Assembly (NCBI RefSeq): GCF_030272615.1
Contig: NC_081406.1
Coordinates: 110,433,283 to 110,497,282, forward strand
Direction: 5' to 3'
DNA length: 64,000 bases
Origin: Cryptomeria japonica
Taxonomy: Eukaryota > Streptophyta > Pinopsida > Cupressales > Cupressaceae
Shown here one piece after another: positions 27,613 through 36,580 of this stretch. Below the pieces are notes generated by a model. It was given only the letters and a program-made list of their open reading frames with translations, ran no database searches and had not been told where the DNA came from. Made by a program: the position numbers and the translations under genes. The first letter of the stretch is position 1. Each line of letters opens with the position of its first letter.

Positions 27613-30432
27613 CTATGAGGAACTCCCTCCCTCGGAGCCGCCTCGCCTCGACGGAGTCTGAGCTATAGATGGACCCGCCCCAGGATCCCCCTGTCCCTCT
27701 GGTGGTGGTGGAGGCCCCATAACCCCACCGCTGGATGCCTGTCTCCTGCAGCTCCCTCCCGTAGCCGTCGCTGTGCGCGACGACCTCTGGAAGCTCCTAG
27801 CCCGCTGCTCTGCTGGCACGGCTGCATAATATAGATCCCTCCAGTAGGCGATCTCCTCTCCGGCTCGCAAAACATATGCGTAGCCTGCCCCTGCATCCTC
27901 TGCTGCCCGCCTACCTGCCCTCAGAGCTGTCTCGGCCTCGGTATATCTCTGGATGGCCTGATCCCTCTCCCGCTCTGTATCTCGGACCCTGATCCTGAGG
28001 TGGTTCCTCTCTCGAACCAAATCCTCAATCTCATCTGCCTGGCCCTGGCAGATCTCCCGTAGCCTAAGCACCTCATCCTCCTCGGAATCTCCGCTCTCCG
28101 TCCCTACCTGTGGCTCCTCCTCTACAGGTGCCTGTCCCTCTGCCTCTGCCTGCACCTGTCCCTGTGCCTGTATAGGTACCTGTGGCTGTACCTGTCTCTG
28201 TCCCTCTGGCTGCACCTGTCTCTGTCCCTCTCTGGGACCCTGTGCTGCTGGCACCTGTAGGGGCAGTCCACCCCGTCCTCTCACCACTGGAGCTGCTCTC
28301 TCCTGACCTCCCTCCCTCCGAGGTGCTACCCGTCTCTCTCCCACCACTCCCCTCCGCCTCCGTCGGCCCCTACCTCCATCCCCTCCTCCCTCATCATCCT
28401 CTCCTCCACCCTCTCCATCCACTGGCTCTGCCGGATCTGTCAACCTAGGAAATGGATGCTCTGCCCAGTACGCAGAGTACTCTGCGTCCATCCCTGCATC
28501 ATCTACCTCTGGCCACATGTCCCATGGCATCGGCATCATCTCCGCTAGCTGCATAACTGCCTGATCATAGGATAGCAGTGGGCCAAACTGCACCTGATCT
28601 CTGACCGTACGGGCATACATGCCCGAGCCTCGCGGCATCCTCTGAATCCTGCCATACTGCCTGCATACCCTATCCACCAGCTGTCTCTCTAATATATAGG
28701 GCGTCCGCCCAATCAGGTACCTGCTCCGGAAGGTGTAGGGCAGCTCCAGTGCATCGTCCCCCCACTCCTCGCACCCCAGGTACGGCCTCCAGATCACCAT
28801 GTCAATGTCATCTATGACTCTCCTCCAGTGCTCCAATCTCCCAATCCGAGGCTGGGATGTAATCATCGCATATAGGTGCACAAAACTCTGTCCCTGTCCT
28901 CTTCCTCTGAAATGAATAGGCCGTGTGATGGGAAGGTGCTCATAGGCCCACACCTGCAAGAGAGTCACACCGCAGCCCAAACCCACTGATCCATGGTATA
29001 CAAACTGATGCAGCTCATAATACAAATGTGCTAGGACACATGGCCCCCAGGCATACCTAGTGTGCTCTGCCATCAACGTCTCCAAGGCCCCTCCCCAGCC
29101 CACTGCCAATCCTCGTGTGGCCCTGTCTGGACATAAGTATCCACTGATAACTCCCCCAACAACTGCCGGTAATGCTAATCCTGTGGCAGTCATGGTGTCC
29201 CAGGCTACATGGCCTGCTCGCATCTCCAACTCAGGATCCTGAAAGACCCGTCTCAAGGCCTCCCTGTCACTGTCACGGTCGTAGGGGATCAACTCTCCAT
29301 CAATGGGAACATGTAATATCCTGTATACATCCTCCAGTGTCACTGTCATCTCACCCATCGGCAGGTGAAACGTGCATGTCTCTGAGTGCCATCTCTCGGC
29401 CAACGCAGTCAGCAAACCCATGTTTGCCCGAAACTCGGGCACATAGAGCATATGTGTGAGGCCCATCTCCTCAACGGAAATCATGTCCTGGATAGACAAC
29501 TCTGGTCGCAGTCTCTGAGTCGATGGGAATCTCTCCCGTGACTCCAACATCGGCAAATACTCCTGCAGTCAAGCAAATCAATCTTGTCAGTTATCGTGGC
29601 ATTCACTGTTTATCACAAAATGCTACTCGCTACCCAAATGCATATGGCTATCTACCCTAGTGACACTCACTGTTCATCACAAAGTGTTGCTATTTATCCT
29701 AGTAGTGCTCACTGTTCATCACAAAGTACTACGTGTGTGACATTCCCTGTTCATCACAAAGTGTCACTCACATTCGCACTCCCTGTTCATCACAAAGTGC
29801 TGCATATCCTGGTGCTCCCTGTTCATCACAAAGTGCCTTGATCTATCCTAATCTTCCTAGAGGACCTGCTTGAGTGTATCCTCTCAGCAGCTTATCCAAT
29901 CGACAGCGTATGTTCATCACAGAACTGCCGATTTGACCTAAAGGACTAAAACCATGCATTCAACACACACGCGCTTTTTACTCATAAACGCGCTTATAGA
30001 CTGCATAAACGCGCCTCTGAAACACAGACGCGCTTTCTGAACACAAACGTGCCTATGCCAGACACAAACGCGACCAGGGAACACAGACGTTCCTTCATGA
30101 CATAAACGCTATTCAAAAGCACAGACGCTACTACATTTCACAAACGCGTCCGCATTCAACACAAACGCGGTTCCAGGCACAGACGCGCCTGGACCCGACA
30201 CAGACGCGCCTGTTGGACACAGACGCGCCTGGCGCTGACACAGACGCGGTTGCGCGTTTTTGCACTTTTAAACTATCCTATTTCTAGCGCATTTATTGCT
30301 CTTAAACATGCATTTATGACAAAACTCGAAATGCGTGAAAGTACAAGGAGGTTTTCGGGTACTTACCGGCTCTCCTGCATCGGCTGGTCGCTGGAATCGG
30401 CGGACACGGTCGAATCTATGAACGAATGCCAT
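27613..30432 (-). CDS. Element C opposite-strand plant mobile domain (PMD) gene, two exons
   Basis: Exon 1 is 30432-30367 (22 codons from ATG, beginning MAFVHRFDRVRRFQRP). The intron is 30366-29563 (804 bp, CCG|GTAAGT donor, TTGACTGCAG| acceptor, phase 0). Exon 2 is 29562-27613. The product is 671 aa. Residues about 50-350 are a plant mobile domain: RWHSETCTFHLPMGEMTVTL, then LEDVYRILHVPIDGE, LLQVWAYEHLPITRP and a WRPYLGCEEW segment. The rest is acidic, then Arg-rich (GGRGRRRRRG), Gln/Pro repeats, a predicted coiled coil near 515-580 and a Gly/Ser tail. It is much richer in GC than gag-pol. PMD proteins of the MAIN/MAIL1 type act in the nucleus in silencing and gene expression; the role here is not known. 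Exon 1, splice sites and TATA are conserved in element B. Confidence 0.85.
29590..29930 (-). repeat. TTCATCACAAAGTG array in the PMD intron of C
   Basis: The word TTCATCACAAAGTG, or TTCATCACAAAGTA, occurs on the plus strand near 29680, 29716, 29750, 29786 and 29820, with weaker copies near 29607 and 29911. It is usually preceded by CTCCCTG or CTCACTG. Spacing is about 34-36 bases, so this is a more regular array than the 9-mer one. In gene sense it reads CACTTTGTGATGAA. Confidence 0.85.
29965..30255 (-). repeat. GCGTCTGTG motif array in the PMD intron of C
   Basis: On the plus strand CACAGACGCG, CACAAACGCG and variants occur about seventeen times in 290 bases. On the coding strand of the PMD gene this is CGCGTCTGTG, the same word in the same gene-sense direction as the leader clusters at 16165 and 17656. 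Confidence 0.87.
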
Positions 30433-30522
30433 CGCTGCTGACTGCTGCTGCTCTTTTCTCGCTCTGCACTGTGATCTCGTAAGGGTGTGGATGACAATGA
30501 GGATGTCTTTTGCCCGTGGTCT

Positions 30523-30532
30523 ATCTTATAGC
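30523..30532 (-). promoter_or_regulatory. TATA box of the element C PMD gene
   Basis: The minus strand reads GCTATAAGAT, about 91 bases before the PMD start codon. The same ten bases lie 92 bases before the start in element B (34561-34570). This supports an own promoter for the opposite-strand gene inside the element. Confidence 0.6.
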
Positions 30533-30761
30533 CTACCCTAGCCCTGCCCTTCATTTCCCGAGTCAGTATTCTTCATCCTGTGACTTTGTCACATTATCCA
30601 CTCAACCCATTCTATTCCATCTTTCTTATCGAGAGATTGTCTACAATCTTTTCAGACATTTTCATCCAATCTCTCGAGGGGGCATATAATTCCTTATTCT
30701 GGGGCAACTCTGTATCAGTTCATCTTATTTTCTTTGAAACAACGCGACAAGCCGCATTGTC

Positions 30762-30777
30762 TCAAAGAGGGGCAAAA
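30762..30777 (+). other. Polypurine tract of element C
   Basis: CAAAGAGGGGCAAAA lies immediately before the 3' LTR, where plus-strand DNA synthesis is primed. It contains one pyrimidine interruption. Element B has the same tract at 34799-34814. Confidence 0.85.
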
Positions 30778-31559
30778 TGTAGACACCCAAAAATTGTCAT
30801 GTCTAATTAAATAAATATTTTATTTATTTAATTATCTAAGCCTAATTCTTCTATTAATTAAATAAATTTTTATTTATTTAATTAATTCATCTATCCTCTT
30901 CTAGCCTTATTTCTCATTTAAATAAATACATTTATTTATTTAAATTATCCCTTTCCTATATTAAATAAATATTTTATTTATTTAATGGTCCTACTTCTTC
31001 TATTAATTAAATAAATCTTTATTTATTTAATTAATTCATTAACCTTTTCTACACATGACACATGTCATTCATCTCTTATTTCATACACTACCTACCTCTT
31101 TCATTATTTTGGTATTTCCTTTACCTACCCTCTAATCCTAGCCGACCTCCTTTTTACACCTCTCAATCTTAACCCTCCATTTCTTATTGTGTCTTCTATT
31201 TAAGGAGATGCTTTCTTCATTACCAAACGCTAATGACTAATGACTAATTTTGGAGTACTTAGCTACACTACAATTCTACTTGCAACCACATTCCGTTCTT
31301 TATTGAGCTCTTGTGCACATAAAAATCTGAGAGCAAGCATATCAAACAAGATCAATGGAGATAGGAAGAATGGAGATCAAAACCCTAGTGGACATGTGAT
31401 GGTATAATCTTTGTGATTTTTGAATTATTTTGCATTGTCTTAGGTTATCTTCATATGTTATGGTGGATCTTTGTTCATTGTTAGGCTAGGGTTTGGTGGT
31501 TGAATCCATTTTAGTCTTTCAATATTGTTGTTTATTGCTATCCATTTTCACCATATACA
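30778..31559 (+). repeat. 3' LTR of element C (782 bp)
   Basis: It is identical in length to the 5' LTR and differs from it at two bases. It is followed by the target duplication GCTAC. Confidence 0.95.
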
Positions 31560-31564
31560 GCTAC
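31560..31564. repeat. Target site duplication of element C, right copy (GCTAC)
   Basis: This is the second copy of GCTAC. Element B resumes here with AAAATCACCCGCAGG, matching 27541 onward in C. Confidence 0.95.
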
Positions 31565-33639
31565 AAAATCACCCGCAGGTGTCTACATCATCATACACAA
31601 AATGGTACAATACTGATACAAAGGGAGCCCTCTATGGCTATGATGAACTCCTTCCCTCGGAGCCACCTGGCCTCGGTGGAATCTGAGCCCCTGAGGGACC
31701 CGCCCCAGGATCATCCCACCTATCCCCTCTATCTGGTGGTGGTGGAGGACCCATGACCCCACCACTCGATGCCTGCCTCCTCCGACTCCCTCCCATAGCT
31801 GTCGCTATACGCGACAGTCTATGGAAGCTCCTCGCCCACTGATCTGCTAACACTGCACCATAGTAAAGGTCCCTCCAGTAGCCTATCTCCTCTCCTGCTC
31901 GCAGGACATATGCATATCATGCCCTTGTGTCCTCCACCACCTGTCTCCCTGCCCTCAGCGCTGTCTCAGCCTCTGTATAGCGCTGGATAGCCTGATCTCT
32001 CTCCCATTCAATATCTTTGAGCCTCGTCCTGAGCTGATCCCTCTCCCTCTCCAGCTCCTGAATCTCATATGCCTGTCCCTGGCAGATCTCCCTGAGCTCA
32101 ATCAGCTCATCCTCCTCTGGGTCAGCCCCCTCTGCCTCTGCCTGTGGCTCCCCCTTTGCGAGTGCCTACCCCTGTACCTATCTCTGTACATGCCCCTGTG
32201 CCTGTATGGGTACCTGTCTCTGTACATGCCCCTGTGCCTGTACCTGTCCCTATACCTGTCCCTGCCTGGGACCCTGTGCTGCTGGCACCTGTAAGGGCAA
32301 TCCACCGCGATCCCTCACCACCTGAGCTTGTCTCTCCTCCCCACCCTCCCTCTGAGGTGCAACTCGCCTCTCTCCCACTACTCCTCTCCTCTGTCATCGA
32401 CCTCTGCCCCCATCACCTCCACCATCATCATCATCTCCCCCACCATCTCCCTCCAATGCCTCTCCTGGATTCGTCAACCATGGGAACGGATGCTCTGCCC
32501 AATATGCTGTATACTCGGCATCCATGCCAGCATCCTCGATCTTAGGCCACATATCCCAGGGTAGGGGCATCATCTCTGCCAACTGTGTGACTACCTGATC
32601 ATATGACAGTAACGGCCCGAACTGTGCCTGATCTCTAACTGTGCGGGCATACATGCCCGAGCCCGTGGCATCCTCTGGATCCTGCCATACTACCTGCAAA
32701 CCCTGTCCACAAGCTGTCTCTCTAACACATAGAGCATCTGCCCAATCAAGTACCTACTCCAGAAGGTGTAGGGCAGCTCCACTGTGTCATCCTCCCACTC
32801 CTCACAGCCTAGATATGGTCTCCATATGACCACATCAATGTCATCAATCACCCGTCGCCAATGCTCTAACCTACCAATCCACGGCTGTGATGTGATCATG
32901 TCATATAAATGTACAAAGCTGCGTCCGTGACCCCTGCCTCTAAAGTGTATCAATCGGGTAATCGGCAGATGCTCATAGGCCCATACCTGCAGCAGTGTCA
33001 CTTCACAGCCCAATCCCACTGATCCATGATACACAAACTGGTGAAGCTCGTAATACAAATGAGCTAGCACATATAGCCCCCAAGCGTATCTAGTGTGTTA
33101 CGTCACCAGTGTCTCCAGTGCTCCTCCCCAACCTATAGCCAACCCCCGTGTCGCCCTGTCCGGACACAGGAACCCACTGATAGCTCCTTCGATCACTGTC
33201 GGCAATGCTAACCCTGTGGCTGTCATGGTGTCCCATGCCACGTGTCCTGCCCTCATCTCCAAGCCAGGGTCCTGAAACACCCATCTCAAGGCCTCTCTGT
33301 CTCCATCTCGATCATACGGAATCAGATCCCCATCAATCGGCACCCGCAGAATCCTGTATACATCCTCAAGGGTGATGGTCATCTCACCCATCAGCAAATG
33401 GAATGTGCACGTCTCTGAGTGCCATCTCTCAGCCAGCGCAGTCAGCAAACCCATGTTTGCCCGAAACTCAAGCACATACAGCACATGTCTCAACCCCATC
33501 TCCTTGATGGCAGCTCTGTCCCCAAGTGTCAACTCAGGTCGTAACCTCTGCATCGACGGGAATCTCTCCCGTAACTCCAGAATCGGCAAATACTCCTGCA
33601 GTCAAGCAAATAAAATCATGTCAGTCATAGTGGCATTTA

Positions 33640-33995
33640 CTATTTATCACAAAATGCTACTCACTATCTAAATGCACATAGCTATTTATCCTAGTGACAC
33701 TCACTGTTCATCACAAAGTGTTGCTTCTATCCTAGTGGTACTCCCTGTTCATCACAAAGTACTACATGTGTGACACTCACTGTTCATCACAAAGTGTTAC
33801 TCACATTTGCACTCCCTGTTCATCACAAAGTGCTGCTCATACTTTAAGTACTCCCTGTTCATCACAAAGTACTCTATCTTGGTACTCACTGTTCATCACA
33901 AAGTGTCTTGATCTATCCTGATCTTCTCTAGAGGACCTGCTTGAGTGTATCCCCTCAGCAGCTTATCCAATCGATAGTGTATGTTCATCACAGAA
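33640..33995 (-). repeat. TTCATCACAAAGTG array in the PMD intron of B
   Basis: The same word as in C occurs near 33707, 33741, 33783, 33818, 33858 and 33893, with a variant near 33983. The surrounding CTCACTG or CTCCCTG is kept and the spacing is similar. Confidence 0.83.
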
Positions 33996-34034
33996 CTACC
34001 GATTTGACCTAGAAGGCGAAATTTGTATTTTGTT

Positions 34035-34300
34035 CAACACAAACGCGCTTACATTACATAAACGCGCCTGCAAACTGCACAAGCGCGCCTATACAATGCA
34101 GACGCGCCTGCTTGACACACACGTGCCTATGTTGTGCATAAATGCGATCAGACGACGCAAACGTGCCTGAACAGCATAGACGCGGCCGAATTTGACACAG
34201 ACGCGGGTCCAGACATAGACGTGCCTGGCACAAACACAGGCACGCCTAGAGAACATAGACGCGCCTGGCACCAATGCAGACGCACCTAAACGACTTTTGA
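34035..34300 (-). repeat. GCGTCTGTG motif array in the PMD intron of B
   Basis: The plus strand has CACAAACGCG, GCAGACGCG, CATAGACGCG and variants about fourteen times. More CG to TG or CA changes are visible than in C, as expected of an older methylated copy. Confidence 0.78.
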
Positions 34301-34560
34301 CACTTTTTTGGACCCTAGTCTAAGCGCATTTATTACCCTATTCGACATGCATTAATGACAAAATGAAATGTGTCAAAGTGCAAGGAGGTTTGGTGGTACT
34401 TACCGGCTCTCCTGCCTCTGCTGGCCTCTGAAATCGACGAACGCGGTCGAATCTATGAACGAAAGTCATCGCTGCTAACTACTACTGCTCTATTTTCGCT
34501 TTGCACTCTACTCTCGTGGATGTGTGGATGACAATGAGGATGTGTTTTCCCCTGTGGTCT

Positions 34561-34570
34561 ATCTTATAGC
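34561..34570 (-). promoter_or_regulatory. TATA box of the element B PMD gene
   Basis: GCTATAAGAT on the minus strand lies 92 bases before the exon 1 ATG at 34469, at the same distance as in element C. Confidence 0.55.
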
Positions 34571-34798
34571 CTACCCTAGCCTTAGCCTTCATTTCCCGAG
34601 TCTGTCTTCTTTATCCCGTGACTCTGTCACTTTATCCGGTCAGTCCATTCTATCCCGTCTTTCTTATCGAGAGATTGTCTGCACTCTTTTCAGACATTTT
34701 CATCCAATCTCTCGAGGGGGCATATCATTCCCATCTTGGGGCAACTCTGTATCAGTTCATCTTATCTTCTTTGAAACAACGCGACAAGCCGCATTGTC

Positions 34799-34814
34799 TC
34801 AAAGAGGGGCAAAA
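34799..34814 (+). other. Polypurine tract of element B
   Basis: TCAAAGAGGGGCAAAA lies directly before the LTR and is the same as in C. Confidence 0.82.
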
Positions 34815-35576
34815 TGTAGACACTCAAAATTGTCATGTCTAATTAAATAAATATTTTATTTATTTAATTATGTAAGCTTAATTCTTCTATTAATTAAATA
34901 AATCTTTATTTATTTAATTAATTCATTTATCCTCTTCTAACCTTATTTCTCATTTAAATAAATATATTTATTTATTTAAATTATCATTTTCCTAAATTAA
35001 ATAAATATCTTATTTATTTAATTATCCCACTTCTTCTATTAATTAAATAAATCTTTATTTATTTAATTAATTCATTATCCTTTTCCACCCATGACACATG
35101 TCATTCATCTCTTAATTCCTACACTACCTACCTCTCTCATTATTTTATTATTTCTTCTACCTACCCTCTAATCCTAGCCGACCTCCTTTTTACACCTCTC
35201 AATCTTATCCCTCCATTTCATATTGTGTCTTCTATTTAAGGAGATGCTTCCTTCATTATCAAACCCTAACAACTTGATCAATTGACTACACTACGATCCT
35301 ACTTGCAACCACATTCCATTCTTTGTTGAGCTCTTGTGCACATAAAATCTGAGAGCAAATATATCAAGCAAGATCAATGGAGATAGGAAGAATGGAGATC
35401 AAAACCCTATTGGACATGTGATGGTATAATCTTTGTGATTTCATTTGATTTGCATTGTCTTAGGTAATCTTCATATGTTATGGTGGATTTTTGTTGTTGT
35501 TAGGCTAGGGTTTGGTGGTTGAATTCATTTAGCCTTTCAATTTTGTTATTATTGTTATTCATTTTCACCATATACA
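34815..35576 (+). repeat. 3' LTR of element B (762 bp)
   Basis: It runs from TGTAGACACTC to CATATACA. It aligns along its length with the LTRs of C but has many substitutions and short deletions. The AT-palindrome block and CTATTTAAGG are kept. Confidence 0.92.
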
Positions 35577-36290
35577 AAGATTACCCATTAGATTAAGTTT
35601 TAATCCAAGGATAAACTCTTGTGCAAATGATTAAGGGATAACCATGGTCAAAACAATGAATGTTTGATGAGACCCTTGGGTTATATGGAGGTTGAGTTTA
35701 GAGAAAGTCTCTAATCATGCTAGAGGGTTGAGTTAACCATTAATGGTTTGGGAGAGTTTTGGAAAATTAAGTGGTTGAAGACTTGAAGCCTTTAATGGTT
35801 ATCAAAGACTTTAAGGGTTTGAGAAGTGACTTCCCTTTGCTTAGGGATGTGACAAAGTTTAGAAGATGGGTTAGGTTAATTTAGAAGTGATTAGAAGGGT
35901 CTAGAAGAAATTAGGAATAGGTTTTAGAATGCAAGTGGGAGATGTAGGAGAATGCAAGTGGATGGAGAGATAATAGGATTTAATTGAAATAAAGTTAATT
36001 TAATTCAATTTGGTTGTAATTTGGGGAAATTAAATAAATTAGATTTATTCAATTTAGGATAAACTTTTTAATTAAATTTGAATTTAATTAAAAGTGGATA
36101 GAAAGGATTTAATTGAATAAAATGATTTTATTCATTAAATGGTAAAAAGAAGTCTAGTGAATTTAATTTAAATAAAATAAGTAATTTACTTAATTTAAAC
36201 TGAAGAATGTGAGTAATTTAATTAAATTGGATTTAATTAAATAGAGAAATGAACATAAAATATTCATTTAGGAATATGGTCATTTTTATA
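35577..36290. other. AT-rich unassigned sequence between element B and element D
   Basis: There is no open frame of note. The second half has many AATTTAATTAAA-like words resembling the upstream part of plant LTRs. It ends in ACGTTTACA, after which copia LTR sequence begins. It may be a piece of another LTR, but I cannot identify it. Confidence 0.4.
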
Positions 36291-36522
36291 CGTTTACACC
36301 GGGTTTTCCACGTACAAATCATGGTGTTATGTTGTATGGTTGCATTGTGTTAATTCTCTAATTTATTCTTAAGTTTTATTTCTTATCGGTATCTATGTGT
36401 TATTTCGATATTCAATGTTTATATGCTTCGGTTAAAGGTTATAAAGTGGTTTGATTAATATAATCTATTGACAACTGATTCACCCCCCCCCCCCTCTCAG
36501 TTGTCCACCGGTTATCCTAACA
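36291..36522 (+). repeat. 5' LTR of element D, right-hand remnant
   Basis: The stretch from GGGTTTTCCACGTACAAATC to CCTAACA matches the end of the 3' LTR (41975-42197) closely, including CAATGTTTATATGCTTCGG and CTCAGTTGTCCACCGG. A run of about twelve C at 36483-36494 is seven C in the 3' LTR. The left part of the LTR is replaced by unrelated sequence. Confidence 0.85.
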
Positions 36523-36524
36523 AT

Positions 36525-36536
36525 TGGTATCAGAGC
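36525..36536 (+). other. Primer binding site of element D
   Basis: TGGTATCAGAGC, two bases after the LTR end, is the standard plant PBS complementary to initiator methionine tRNA. Confidence 0.92.
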
Positions 36537-36580
36537 TTTGGTCCTCTGTTGCAGAAGCTTAACTGCTTGAGATAGATCCT

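Larger units (their letters stand above)
29563..30366 (-). other. Intron of the element C PMD gene, carrying two motif arrays
   Basis: It is bounded by GTAAGT at 30366-30361 and CAG at 29565-29563 on the minus strand. Splicing joins GAG CCG to GAG TAT without frame change. Both sites are identical in B (34403 and 33596). Nearly the whole intron consists of the two short-motif arrays described next. Confidence 0.82.
15272..31559 (+). mobile_element. Element C: complete, young Tat-like Ty3/gypsy retrotransposon (16,288 bp)
   Basis: Both LTRs are 782 bp, begin TGTAGACACC and end CATATACA, and differ at two positions by eye (near 15482/30988 and 15787/31293). With a perfect 5-bp target duplication this marks a recent insertion. 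The order is LTR, PBS, 2.4 kb leader with two motif clusters, gag-protease-spacer-RT-RNase H-RNase H-integrase, hairpin element, AATAAA zone, opposite-strand PMD gene, PPT, LTR. There is no chromodomain after integrase. The element landed in a relative of itself (B), at the spacer between pol and the PMD gene. It has one nonsense codon and one 2-nt deletion in pol, so it is probably not autonomous. Confidence 0.95.
31620..34469 (-). pseudogene. Element B opposite-strand PMD gene, decayed
   Basis: Exon 1 (34469-34404) encodes 22 residues differing from C at two (A to T, D to E). Eight codons differ, and six of those differences are silent. The donor GTAAGT and the acceptor at 33596 are kept, giving an 808-bp intron. 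Exon 2 starts at 33595 and is open to a stop near 33098 (after GGALETLV). It then runs in shifted frames through 32690-33070 (AHLYYELHQFVYHGSVGLG), 32394-32699 and about 32100-32400, where the Gly/Thr/Arg-rich tail has changed frame, to about 31638. It is dead now, but the silent bias in exon 1 shows past selection on the protein. Confidence 0.83.
11267..35576 (+). mobile_element. Element B: older Tat-like element, split by element C and cut on the left by element A
   Basis: B survives as 11267-15271 and 31560-35576. The left piece carries the spacer after the protease, a fused RNase H, integrase, the RNA hairpins and the AATAAA zone. The right piece carries the opposite-strand PMD gene, PPT and 3' LTR. 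Every segment has a close counterpart in element C, so the two are one family. Its coding parts have many stops and frameshifts, and its LTR is 762 bp against 782 bp in C, so it is much older than C. Its gag, protease and 5' LTR are expected beyond the left edge, on the far side of element A. Confidence 0.88.

Noticed and set aside
28182-28448. Plus-strand open frames rich in Val, Pro and Leu inside the PMD gene region, also at 32144-32545
   Set aside because: They are mirror frames of the Gln/Pro/Arg-rich PMD exon on the minus strand. They have no domain, and the PMD reading has conserved motifs and splice sites.
27613-29556. PMD frame as a host gene of MAIN/MAIL1 type that the element happened to flank
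   Set aside because: It lies between pol and PPT inside a bounded element with target duplications and is present at the same place in element B, so it belongs to the element.
29590-30255. Arrays with regular spacing considered as a CRISPR
   Set aside because: The genome is a plant nuclear one, repeat words are only 9-14 bases, spacing is uneven and there are no cas genes.
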